From the NCBI RefSeq assembly GCF_029633965.1, contig NZ_CP091277.1:1113940-1177939 (forward strand): a DNA stretch of 64,000 nt. Direction: 5' to 3'. The stretch's first letter is position 1. Every line of letters begins with the position of its first letter. Under the pieces are notes generated by a model. The model was not told the DNA's origin. It searched no databases and saw nothing but the letters and a program-made list of their open reading frames with translations. The translations under genes were made by a program, and so were the position numbers. Shown piece by piece: positions 44,347 through 52,409 of this stretch. The stretch is from Methanogenium sp. S4BF. Its GTDB lineage: Archaea > Halobacteriota > Methanomicrobia > Methanomicrobiales > Methanomicrobiaceae.

Positions 44347-45201
44347 ATGAACATCGTCGTTGCCAGCGGCAAGGGCGGCACCGGAAAGACCATGGTCTCC
44401 GTAAATCTCGCATGGTCAATCTCACAGTCACGGGAGACACATCTGATAGACTGTGATGCAGAAGAGCCAAACGTCCATCTCTTCTATCCCGGCAGGAAGA
44501 CAGAAGAACCGGTAACCGTGAAGGTGCCTGAGGTTAGCAGCGAAAAATGCACATTATGCGGCGCCTGCGGTGAATTCTGCAGATATGGAGCAATTTCAGT
44601 CCTCACCAAAACCGTGATGTTCCAGGCACACCTCTGCCATTCATGCGGCGGATGCCTGCTGTCCTGTCCGGCAGACGCCATCACCGAGGTCCCCCGGCGG
44701 ATTGGAATGGTAACCCAAAGCCAGCCGTCTTCCTCACTCACGGTCATCTCAGGCATTCTTGACGAAGGGGAGATCGCAGCACCGGCCGTCATTACGGCAG
44801 CCAAAGAGGCAGGAGAGTGGGACGGCGTATCCATCCTTGACGGGCCGCCCGGCAGCGCCTGTCCGGTAATTGAGACAATGGAAGGCGCAGACGTCTGTAT
44901 TCTTGTCACCGAATCGACACCCTCCGGCCTCGCAGACCTCAGGAGAGCCGCACGCCTCGCAGAAGCACTGGGTATTCCTGCCGGAGTTGTCATCAACCGG
45001 AGTGATGGCGAGGATGGCCCGACACTCGCATTCTGTGCAGAAGAAGGAATCCCGGTTCTCCTGACGATTCCCTTTGACCGGGAAATCGCTGCAATCCAGA
45101 ACAGGGGTGCTATACTCTGCGCTGAAAAAGAAGAGTGGAAAGAATTCTTTTTCCGATTATATGAAGATGCCCTCACCATCGCCACCGGAGGCATCACATG
45201 A
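44347..45201 (+). CDS. MinD-type P-loop ATPase with ferredoxin insert, copy 1
   Basis: ATPase of 284 residues in the Mrp/MinD/NifH-like group. The deviant Walker A is KGGTGKT near residue 9. Two [4Fe-4S] motifs, CTLCGACGEFC and CHSCGGCLLSC, lie at about 60-110. DGPPGSACPVI is the Walker B/switch region. Family proteins are thought to carry or insert metal clusters. AAAGGAGTGA lies rather far (about 18 bases) from the ATG. Its stop overlaps the next start in ATGA. Confidence 0.9.
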   Translation: MNIVVASGKGGTGKTMVSVNLAWSISQSRETHLIDCDAEEPNVHLFYPGRKTEEPVTVKVPEVSSEKCTLCGACGEFCRYGAISVLTKTVMFQAHLCHSCGGCLLSCPADAITEVPRRIGMVTQSQPSSSLTVISGILDEGEIAAPAVITAAKEAGEWDGVSILDGPPGSACPVIETMEGADVCILVTESTPSGLADLRRAARLAEALGIPAGVVINRSDGEDGPTLAFCAEEGIPVLLTIPFDREIAAIQNRGAILCAEKEEWKEFFFRLYEDALTIATGGIT

Positions 45202-46073
45202 AGACCATCGCAGTGATGAGCGGCAAGGGCGGCACCGGAAAAACGATGGTAGCCGCCGGATTTGCCGTATTTTCCGATGAACGGCTGATTCTGGCAGACT
45301 GTGATGTCGATGCAGCAAATCTCAGCCTGCTCCTGGAGACGTCAGGGACGGCATGCCGCCCGTTCATGGGACTGGAGTGTGCATCCATTGACGAGACCCG
45401 GTGTGTCGGATGCGGACTGTGTGCAGTATACTGCCGGTTCTCTGCAATCGACCAGGGGGACGATGGAATATTCCGTGTCAATCCCCTGAAATGCGAGGGG
45501 TGCGCCGTGTGCACCCTGGTATGTAAGGAAGACGCAGTCACGATTGCCGAACGCCAGAGCGGCGAAGTCTGTCATTCTGACACACCTCAGGGTCCGCTCT
45601 TCCATGCAGAACTCTTCCCCGGCTCCGGCACCAGCGGCCGGCTGGTCTTTGAGGTGAAAAAGGACGCACTGAACAAAGAAGCAGATGCCCCGGCATTTCT
45701 GATTGACGGCCCTCCCGGGATCGGGTGCCCTGTGATCTCTGCGATCAGCGGTGTAGACGCTGTCGTCCTTGTGACCGAGCCCGGCATATCGGCCCTCCAT
45801 GATCTCCGGCGTCTGGTGACCATATGCCGTCAGTTTGGTGTGTCAATGTTTCTGGTGCTGAATAAAGCAGACCTTGACGAGGAACGCGCAGAGGATGTCA
45901 GGAGATACTGCGCACAGGAAGCAATCGAGATCATCGGCACGATACCCTTTGATCCGGCAGTCATTGAGGCCGCCCGCCGTGGGGAGTCTGTCGCAGATAC
46001 GGACACCCCGGCTGCCATAAGCCTGAAAAATGCATGGAAGACGCTCTCTTTGGCAATGGGGATCTCCCCATGA
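45198..46073 (+). CDS. MinD-type P-loop ATPase with ferredoxin insert, copy 2
   Basis: Paralogue of the preceding gene, 291 residues, with KGGTGKT, ferredoxin motifs CVGCGLCAVYC and CEGCAVCTLVC and DGPPGIGCPVI. The two copies likely form a heterodimer, as expected for paired MinD ATPases of ORP-type operons. ATGA overlaps join it to the genes on both sides. The substrate metal cluster is presumably that of the NifX-like protein. Confidence 0.9.
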   Translation: MKTIAVMSGKGGTGKTMVAAGFAVFSDERLILADCDVDAANLSLLLETSGTACRPFMGLECASIDETRCVGCGLCAVYCRFSAIDQGDDGIFRVNPLKCEGCAVCTLVCKEDAVTIAERQSGEVCHSDTPQGPLFHAELFPGSGTSGRLVFEVKKDALNKEADAPAFLIDGPPGIGCPVISAISGVDAVVLVTEPGISALHDLRRLVTICRQFGVSMFLVLNKADLDEERAEDVRRYCAQEAIEIIGTIPFDPAVIEAARRGESVADTDTPAAISLKNAWKTLSLAMGISP

Positions 46074-46465
46074 ACTGCGGTGCCGGAGGGGGAAACCGGC
46101 GACGCGGCCGTCCCCGACGCACCAGGATGATAGAAACGGAGGGGATATGGCGGTGTTACGGACCCTGCTGCACCCGGGGAGAACAGCACCCCCGTGAGAC
46201 GGTCACCCTCCTCCCCGAAGAGCTGGAGGCATTCAGGCTGGTTGACAGCGAGGGGCTTGACCAGGAATCCGCTGCAGAACGGATGCATATCTCCCGGAGA
46301 ACACTCTGGCGCGATGTCCATACTGCCCGGAAAAAAGTGGCTGATGCTCTCTCAGAGGGGAAGGTCATCATCATCTCAGACTGTGGAAAGACCGGTCAGG
46401 ACACCTGCATTCTCTCGGATTCAGAGACGGCAGAGGATGAAACACTGCCGCAACCGGAACTGTAA
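46070..46465 (+). CDS. DUF134-family HTH regulator
   Basis: Protein of 131 residues. The N-terminus has the basic RRGRPRRTR stretch, followed by a Cys-rich piece (CYGPCCTRG) and a helix-turn-helix (DQESAAERMHISRRTLWRDV, about 65-85) resembling sigma-factor region 4. DUF134 proteins accompany NifX-like/MinD clusters. It starts at 46070 in an ATGA overlap with the second ATPase. As the only DNA-binding protein of the set, it is the first candidate to bind the repeated CATATGAGTAATAT element (inference). Confidence 0.85.
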   Translation: MNCGAGGGNRRRGRPRRTRMIETEGIWRCYGPCCTRGEQHPRETVTLLPEELEAFRLVDSEGLDQESAAERMHISRRTLWRDVHTARKKVADALSEGKVIIISDCGKTGQDTCILSDSETAEDETLPQPEL

Positions 46466-46467
46466 TT

Positions 46468-46486
46468 ATGCACATATGAGTAATAT
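46468..46486 (+). promoter_or_regulatory. Shared CATATGAGTAATAT element upstream of DUF5320 gene
   Basis: ATGCACATATGAGTAATAT starts three bases after the DUF134 stop and ends 25 bases before the ATG at 46512. It is the twin of the element at 43943. CACATAT and ATATGTG also form an inverted repeat here (46471-46491). It implies a second transcript start inside the cluster. Confidence 0.6.
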
Positions 46487-46511
46487 ATGTGTGTTACCAG
46501 GAGTGATACAG

Positions 46512-46745
46512 ATGCCAGGATTTGATGGAACCGGACCCCTTGGACGGGGCGGACGGACAGGCCGCGGGATGGGGCGTTGCCCCCCTGTGGGAACAGTAGC
46601 ACCAGAAGAAGGAGCAGCAGCAGGGTCACAGGAGAGTGTACCCCCGGGACCCGCCTACCAGAATGGTATAGGGGGAGGATTCGGTATGGGTCGCGGCAGA
46701 GGAGGCCGGGGCCGGGGTTGTGGCCGCGGATTCGGCCGCAGATAA
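46512..46745 (+). CDS. Small Gly/Arg-rich protein (DUF5320-like)
   Basis: Protein of 77 residues starting MPGFDGTGPLGRGGRTGRGM, the recognisable N-terminus of DUF5320-type small proteins that sit beside NifX-like genes in anaerobes. The C-terminus is Gly-Arg repeat (GRGRGGRGRGCGRGFGRR). AGGAGTGA precedes the ATG. A single cysteine pair at best is available for metal binding. Function unknown; it may be an accessory of the metal-cluster set. Confidence 0.8.
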   Translation: MPGFDGTGPLGRGGRTGRGMGRCPPVGTVAPEEGAAAGSQESVPPGPAYQNGIGGGFGMGRGRGGRGRGCGRGFGRR

Positions 46746-47013
46746 CCGCTCTGAGATACACCGGGGATGCCATTTTCCCCAAAACGCAATTTTTCCAGAG
46801 ACAAAATCTCTTTCATTTACAGTTTCTTTTTCATTCAAAGCCCATTCAGGGAGTGGGACTGCCCCCTTCATGAGTACCATTGAACCGTGTTGCCCCCGCC
46901 CAAAACGGTCTGAATCAGGCATTTGAAAAAACGGACGCACCACGTACACCGTTCTTTGCGGGCAGACAAATTCCATATCATTAAACCCAAACACATGCCA
47001 GGTACGTATATCC

Positions 47014-47847
47014 ATGAAACCACGCGATACGCAGACATTCCTGATCGCCGCAATCATTGTTCTCATCGGTATCATTGCCTATCTCATCCTTTTCCCCTGC
47101 ATCACCCCTGCAGATGCACCCCCGGAGAAAGCACCTGACGCCCGTGACACCCTCTACCAGGTGTCAACCATAAACGCCCTCCTCCAGAGTGTCTATGACG
47201 GTATTGTCCCCATATCGGAGGCGCAGATGCACGGTGACACCGCCATCGGCACCACTGACGGACTTGACGGGGAGTTGATCGGCGTGGACGGCGGGTATTA
47301 TGTCATCCGTTCAGACGGGGTGGCATATCCGCTGGACGGCACCATCACAACACCCTTTATCTCTGCCACCTTCTTTGACCCGGATTTTACCATCCCGGTG
47401 AATGACACTGCAGACATAAGCGGGTTTGGGGAGCAGCTTGAGTCCGGCCTCCCCTCTGCAAACATGTTCTACGCCATCCGCATGGACGGCACATTTGACT
47501 ATGTAAAGACACGGAGTATGCCAAAACAGACCCGCCCGTATCCGAAACTTGCAGATGTGGTGGCAGAACAGTCGGTGTTTGAGTTCCACAATACAACAGG
47601 CACCATCGTGGGATTCTGGTCCCCTGATTTTGTGAGCGGCTTCAACGTGCCGGGGTACCACATTCACTTCATCACCGATGACCGCACCGCAGGCGGGCAT
47701 GTGCTGGACCTCCGGATGAACGACGGGGAGATAAAAGTCGACATCACCCCGGATCTGTATATAGTCCTCCCCACCGAGGGTGATTTTTACCATGTCAATC
47801 TCACCGAAGACCTGAGTTCGGCACTGGAATCTGTTGAGAAGAGCTAA
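47014..47847 (+). CDS. Membrane-anchored alpha-acetolactate decarboxylase
   Basis: Protein of 277 residues: an N-terminal membrane segment (about 9-29) and an acetolactate decarboxylase domain (about 45-270). The zinc ligands are in GYHIHFITDDRTAGGH (about 212-227), and the Glu-rich start (STINALLQSVYDG) is also typical. The enzyme makes acetoin from acetolactate. Cytoplasmic BudA lacks the anchor; this one should face outside, so its role may be different. No acetolactate synthase is adjacent. Confidence 0.9.
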   Translation: MKPRDTQTFLIAAIIVLIGIIAYLILFPCITPADAPPEKAPDARDTLYQVSTINALLQSVYDGIVPISEAQMHGDTAIGTTDGLDGELIGVDGGYYVIRSDGVAYPLDGTITTPFISATFFDPDFTIPVNDTADISGFGEQLESGLPSANMFYAIRMDGTFDYVKTRSMPKQTRPYPKLADVVAEQSVFEFHNTTGTIVGFWSPDFVSGFNVPGYHIHFITDDRTAGGHVLDLRMNDGEIKVDITPDLYIVLPTEGDFYHVNLTEDLSSALESVEKS

Positions 47848-48028
47848 AATCCTTCTTTTTTTCGGCCGGTTTAAACGATACCGGAATCCAAAAATGGAAA
47901 ACCGCATTTCTGCCTGCACGACGCCGGTGTTCACAGCCAGTGCATGCAGGCACCCATACAGCGTATGTAATACAGGATACGGATGAAAAATCCATGACCG
48001 AAACCAAAGGAGAGGAGGACGGGCAGGC

Positions 48029-48865
48029 TTAATCTGCTGCATTTTCTTCAGGCACACGGGCGGGAGGCGGAGGGAGAATGCCCTGCCGGGAGAGCTCACC
48101 CCATGCCCTGCGTGTCACTTCTGAGCTGAACTCAAACTCAGACCGGAGATCATTGACATATGCCTTGCCACGAATTCTCCGGTAAAAAGGGAAATCCTGC
48201 AGCAGAACCGTATATGGGCGTTTGGGAGAGATGTACACATATTTTGAGGTAATAAGAGAATCCCTGACAATATCCATCGCCAAATTGCCATCTGACCGGG
48301 GATCAATGAAGATATCAATGACGACCATCATTTCGGTCTTTCCGGAATTCTGGCTTGCAGTGGGCTCCTGAAAGATGGCATAATTCGGAATGGACACAAC
48401 CGAATCGTCAGGGGTTACCACCCGTGTCGCCCGCAGACCAATATCGGTGACTTCTCCATATGTACCGCTCACCTCTATCTTGTCACCAATCTGGTATGGC
48501 CGTTCAAAGGCGATCACAATTCCGCCGATGATATCAGCAAAGATATCCTTCAGCCCAAACCCGATTGCAGCACCAAACAGACCGGAAAACAACGCCAGTT
48601 CGGTAAGACCCGGATCAAAGATCGTCTTCAGGACGAAATATACTGCTGAGACATAAACGATTATTTTCAGGAGAGGGATAACCATCGTGACCGCAATGCG
48701 GTATCTGCCGGCCTTCTCTGAGAACCTGCGCAAAAGAAAAACGGCGACTTTGACAATGAGATATGCGCCAACAAATATCAGCACAATCGTGATAATCAGG
48801 TCCAGATCCGGGATGGCCGATGAGACCTGTGAAACGTCACCGGACAGGTTAGTAATTTCCGCCAT
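48029..48865 (-). CDS. MscS-type small-conductance mechanosensitive channel
   Basis: Channel of 278 residues with three membrane helices (about 20-50, 60-85, 90-115). The pore helix region LFSGLFGAAIGFGLKDIFAD and the beta domain (QIGDKIEVSGTYGEVTDIGLRATRVVTPDD) fit the MscS family. The C-terminal alpha/beta cage is present. Its ATG directly follows the stop of the ATPase gene upstream. It protects against hypo-osmotic shock. Confidence 0.92.
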   Translation of the reverse strand: MAEITNLSGDVSQVSSAIPDLDLIITIVLIFVGAYLIVKVAVFLLRRFSEKAGRYRIAVTMVIPLLKIIVYVSAVYFVLKTIFDPGLTELALFSGLFGAAIGFGLKDIFADIIGGIVIAFERPYQIGDKIEVSGTYGEVTDIGLRATRVVTPDDSVVSIPNYAIFQEPTASQNSGKTEMMVVIDIFIDPRSDGNLAMDIVRDSLITSKYVYISPKRPYTVLLQDFPFYRRIRGKAYVNDLRSEFEFSSEVTRRAWGELSRQGILPPPPARVPEENAAD

Positions 48866-49891
48866 CTACCACACCATCCTGTTCCGGGTCAGGTATCCTT
48901 TTACACAACTGAGCGCCCCGGGTCTTATCTGGAAATATCTGTTCTCTTCAACCACCAGACCCTGGTTTTTCAGCCGGAACAGAGCCTGTTTCAGGTTAAT
49001 CTCCGGACCTGCAATCTCTGCCAGATCCACCATGCTGACGGATTCCATGGAGAGGATGATTGTCAGCAGGAATGATTCATGGATATCCAGGTTGATCGCA
49101 CAGGGAACATCAGGAATATCCGCCACCCGTACCGTCTTCCCGTCCAGAGATCGGTCCCATATCCGTTCTGCCACCCCATAATTGCCATCTGCAATCCGGA
49201 TAATTTTGTCAAACGCGGCCTCTTCAGGGTCCGCCTTATGAATCCCGTTTGTCCCGGTTCCCCCTTCACGAAGATGGGGCACCGGGATTGTCACGGTTTT
49301 TTGGGAAAAGGGCAGTTTTACCGTGCGGTGCTGAGCAGAGAGAATAGGCTCCTCCCGGGGAGCGGCGTCATCAATAAATTCGATTTCATCAGTATACCGT
49401 GACAGGATAAGGTTTTTCAGGGTCTTGCTGTCAATGCCGGGAAGCTCTATCGTGACCGGAAAAAAGGTGTCGATATGCCGGGTGGCCCGGAGATAGGACC
49501 AGGTAAAACTGTTCCACTCAGTGACGAAGAGCCGCTCCGATGTGGAGAGATGGTCCAGAAAGGCATCCAGCATCGCAAACCCGCCTATCTTTCTCATTGC
49601 AAGGAAATGGCAGTGCTCCATCACCACAATATCATTATGACCGGTCATCTGTGTCAGAAAATCTTTGCTTTTGACAACAGAGAAAAAGGGAATATGGATG
49701 ACCCGATCCGGATGGCGGCGCAGTATCCCCTCCATCAGGACATTCTGCCCGGCAAACGGGTCTGCCACAACGGCGATGTGAGATGGGCGGGTATTGTCAA
49801 ATGCATCCAGCACTGCAGTGATGCGGTCCCATTCTTCCTCATACAGTATCGGATGAGTCAAATCCGCGGCAAAGTCAGGTTCCCGGGCCAT
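48866..49891 (-). CDS. AAA-like ATPase with winged helix, coupled to mscS
   Basis: Protein of 341 residues resembling archaeal ATPase/STAND-like proteins. The P-loop position reads VADPFAGQNVLMEG and lacks the usual Gly-Lys-Thr. DIVVMEHCHFLAM fits Walker B, and VTEWNSFTWSYLRA a sensor region. The C-terminal ~75 residues are a winged helix (SMVDLAEIAGPEINLKQALF). Nucleotide binding is doubtful because the lysine is missing. It abuts the mscS gene without any gap, so they are surely cotranscribed. Role unknown. Confidence 0.65.
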   Translation of the reverse strand: MAREPDFAADLTHPILYEEEWDRITAVLDAFDNTRPSHIAVVADPFAGQNVLMEGILRRHPDRVIHIPFFSVVKSKDFLTQMTGHNDIVVMEHCHFLAMRKIGGFAMLDAFLDHLSTSERLFVTEWNSFTWSYLRATRHIDTFFPVTIELPGIDSKTLKNLILSRYTDEIEFIDDAAPREEPILSAQHRTVKLPFSQKTVTIPVPHLREGGTGTNGIHKADPEEAAFDKIIRIADGNYGVAERIWDRSLDGKTVRVADIPDVPCAINLDIHESFLLTIILSMESVSMVDLAEIAGPEINLKQALFRLKNQGLVVEENRYFQIRPGALSCVKGYLTRNRMVW

Positions 49892-49916
49892 ATATATGAG
49901 ATAAAGGTACCGGAGA

Positions 49917-50618
49917 CTATATCCTTATCCATTGTCGGTCAGTGAACATTTTTGCCCAGGCACGGAGACTGCAGGGATCATCAGTCACCCACCCGTCTGC
50001 ATCCCACGCCGCTGCCCGCCGGTAGGCTTCAGGCGAATTCACTGTCCAGATAACAACAGACAGTCCCTGTCGGTGTGCCTCTGTAGTGAATTCCTGTGTG
50101 ACAGTGTCTGTACGGGGAAGAATGGCATCCGCACCGGCAGCATGCACCGAGGCGAAGGGGTCTGCACAGTCCGTGGAACAGATGAGTCCCGTCTTTACGC
50201 AGGGGAGCAGGCGTTTTGCCTCACGGATACTCTCCGAATGAAAAGAGACAATCCAAAAGGGATCCGGATCATATTCACGGAGAATGCTGCAGATGACTCC
50301 TTCTGAACCCGGTTCCTTGATCTCGGCGACAATCCCGCAGGAGGAGAGGCAGAGATCGCATACGTCCCGCAGGGTTGGCACCGGGAGGCCGTCCCCTGCA
50401 TCAAGCATTTGCACTTCCCAAAGAGTCCTTCCACCGACCGGCCCGCTGCCGTCTGTGGTACGATCAAGGGTAGCATCGTGGAGGATCACCGGAATATGAT
50501 CTCTTGTCAGGCGAATGTCAATCTCCACAAAATCCGCACACCTCATCCCTTCTTTCAGAGCAGATACAGTGTTTTCCGGATGCACAGCCCGTGCCCCCCG
50601 GTGTCCGACGATAAACAT
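49917..50618 (-). CDS. Glycerophosphodiester phosphodiesterase
   Basis: Enzyme of 233 residues that hydrolyses glycerophosphodiesters to glycerol phosphate and an alcohol. The catalytic HRGARAVHPENT (about 6-17), FVEIDIRLTRDHIPVILHD with the metal ligands and DPFWIVSFHSE are family motifs. WTVNSPEAYRRAAAWDADGWVTDDP is the C-terminal signature. The ATG at 50618 has a G-rich SD (GGGGGGAT). It may recycle lipid headgroups. Confidence 0.9.
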   Translation of the reverse strand: MFIVGHRGARAVHPENTVSALKEGMRCADFVEIDIRLTRDHIPVILHDATLDRTTDGSGPVGGRTLWEVQMLDAGDGLPVPTLRDVCDLCLSSCGIVAEIKEPGSEGVICSILREYDPDPFWIVSFHSESIREAKRLLPCVKTGLICSTDCADPFASVHAAGADAILPRTDTVTQEFTTEAHRQGLSVVIWTVNSPEAYRRAAAWDADGWVTDDPCSLRAWAKMFTDRQWIRI

Positions 50619-50890
50619 ACAATCCCCCCCTTCTGTCTCCATATCACATGTAACTGTCCCCCTGTCTGAAAGAGAGACAGAGAAAAAGAACCAAGAAGAT
50701 AGAGAGAGGTGAACAAAACAGGAAACCCATTCAGGACAGAGTGATTAAAATGATCAGAAAAAGAAACCTTCGGCTCATCGCCGGGGGGGATTTACACATT
50801 TATCCGGCTGACGAATCAGCGTCCGTGCCGGATTCACCGAATGATATCCGTGAAATGAACTCCCGGATACCGGAGCGGCAAAAAAGAAGA

Positions 50891-51151
50891 TTAGTATCTT
50901 CTGTATTCGGTACGCGGCCTCTGGGGACGTGCTTCATCAATTCTAAGAGTGCGGCCGGTAAATTCAGTCTCATTGAGAGCTTCCATTGCCTTCTCTGCCT
51001 CTTCAACTGTGCCCATCTCAACGAACCCAAATCCCTTGCGTTCAATGACACGGACATCCTTAACATCGCCAAAATCTTCGAATAATTCTCTCAGTTGAGC
51101 TTCTGTAACTGAATACGTAAGATTGCCAACGTATAACTTGCTGCTTTCCAT
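50891..51151 (-). CDS. Single-RRM RNA-binding protein
   Basis: RNA recognition motif protein of 86 residues. RNP2 is LYVGNL (6-11), and RNP1 is KGFGFVEM (39-46). A basic tail (RPQRPRTEYRRY) follows. It resembles small bacterial RRM proteins (cyanobacterial Rbp type), which are often cold-induced. TTGGAG lies before the ATG. RRM proteins are scarce in archaea, so lateral gain from bacteria is likely (inference). Confidence 0.92.
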   Translation of the reverse strand: MESSKLYVGNLTYSVTEAQLRELFEDFGDVKDVRVIERKGFGFVEMGTVEEAEKAMEALNETEFTGRTLRIDEARPQRPRTEYRRY

Positions 51152-51169
51152 TTAAGTACTCCAATCTGG

Positions 51170-51190
51170 GATAGTATCTCAGATAGTATG
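51170..51190. repeat. Direct repeat upstream of the RRM gene
   Basis: GATAGTAT occurs at 51170-51177 and again at 51183-51190, 13 bases apart, 20-40 bases before the RRM start. The sequence between and beside them is AT-rich, so it may be the promoter with a two-site operator. Confidence 0.45.
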
Positions 51191-51740
51191 TATTATCTTA
51201 GCGCTCATCGGTTATATTATGTCGTTCCGCACCATGTGATTTTATATCCCGATGAAATGACAAACCGGTGCATCATTCTCCATACGGGATCTGTCCTGAG
51301 CATCGGACGGTAGTTTTTTAAAAGAACACATTCCCCTGCAGGCAATACACCAATTATACTCCAATAATCCCCTGTATATTCCCATACCGATGAATTTAGA
51401 AGAGTCTTCTGTGTGAATGACCGGGTGCTGAAGTTTGACTCATGACATTCTCCCACACCCTTCCAGCCATCCCTGCAGTGGAATATGCAGCAATCCGGCG
51501 GCTTCTGTTTCCAACCACGGAAGAGTATCCAGACATTACCGCAGGATAAAGAAGACCATCAAATAAGGCAGGCATTGCCGTTTTATAGAAATCATATCTC
51601 CGGACCTCCGGTCCCTTACGTGCGGCAGTTATATTCATGGTATACACGGGGATCAGCCGAATTCACATCACATGCCGGTGGTTTCCCGATGACCATCACC
51701 TATTTATTTCCTGACATACAGTCTGGGAATGGTGAGAACC
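51191..51740. other. Intergenic region without recognisable gene
   Basis: About 550 bases lie between divergent transcripts. Short minus-strand frames (around 51217-51647) show no family motif or ribosome binding site. A TATA-like CCTATTTATT (about 51701-51710) lies about 30 bases before the small gene at 51741. Confidence 0.4.
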
Positions 51741-51932
51741 ATGATCTGTATGGGGTATGCAAATCTCTCAGCCGAAAACATCGAGAAGGTAAAGGCAATT
51801 GAAAAAGAGATGAACGTAACACTTCTGGCGTATGAAGTTCCTGCCTACTCATCTCTGAAGGAAGACGACCTGAAAAAGATCAAAGACCTTGAAAAAGATC
51901 TGGGACTGTCACTGGTTGCATACGAAGTGTGA
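51741..51932 (+). CDS. Small internally duplicated protein
   Basis: Protein of 63 residues with two copies of a ~25-residue unit. The first is IEKVKAIEKEMNVTLLAYEV and the second LKKIKDLEKDLGLSLVAYEV; an amphipathic helix is followed by a strand ending AYEV. GGTGAG stands five bases before the ATG; an earlier ATG at 51729 is also in frame. Similar short proteins occur in methanogens without known function. The duplication may give a compact alpha-beta-alpha-beta fold. Confidence 0.75.
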   Translation: MICMGYANLSAENIEKVKAIEKEMNVTLLAYEVPAYSSLKEDDLKKIKDLEKDLGLSLVAYEV

Positions 51933-51940
51933 TCAGACAA

Positions 51941-51990
51941 ATCAACTCAATTTCACTCAATTTTACTCAGTTTACCACAATTCAACTCAT
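51941..51990. repeat. Five tandem 10-base units
   Basis: ATCAACTCAA, TTTCACTCAA, TTTTACTCAG, TTTACCACAA and TTCAACTCAT follow each other without gaps. Four share the core ACTCA at the same phase; the fourth is degenerate. Ten bases is about one helical turn, so proteins could bind along one DNA face. The array starts nine bases after the preceding small gene. The remaining ~380 bases to 52374 are AT-rich and hold no gene that I recognise. Confidence 0.65.
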
Positions 51991-52374
51991 ATTTTGAATG
52001 CCTGAATGCTTCAGGAGAGAGGTGCACCCGCGTTCACACCCGGGACAGGGATGCGTTCACAATACCTTCGAAGAAAAAAGAACAGACCCGACAGCGGTAT
52101 AACCAGGATAATCCGGCAAAATGTGTCTCCAGCATATGAACATCGTGTAAATCATATTCATCAGATGGGTCCTTTCCAAATAAATTCCTGTATTTCCGTA
52201 AAATATCAGTTATTTATGAAAATAATCATAATACATGCTAATTTGAATGATACATCAGGGTAATACCATCCATAACTACGATGACGTAAGAAATACTGCA
52301 TTTAAGCCATTTAATCCAATATTTACAAAATTTAACAGCATTCAGCCAAATTTGCAACATCATCATCCGGCATA

Positions 52375-52384
52375 GATATAAATA
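52375..52384 (+). promoter_or_regulatory. TATA-like box of the six-gene coiled-coil operon
   Basis: GATATAAATA stands 25 bases before the ATG at 52410, so the first gene should be nearly leaderless. No other promoter is evident until the operon ends at 54433. Confidence 0.6.
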
Positions 52385-52409
52385 GAATTGCCCCACCATC
52401 CGTCATCGT

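Noticed and set aside
50741-51085. Plus-strand open frame opposite the RRM gene
   Set aside because: It is the complement of a clear RRM gene with RNP1 and RNP2 motifs; the plus-strand product has no family resemblance.
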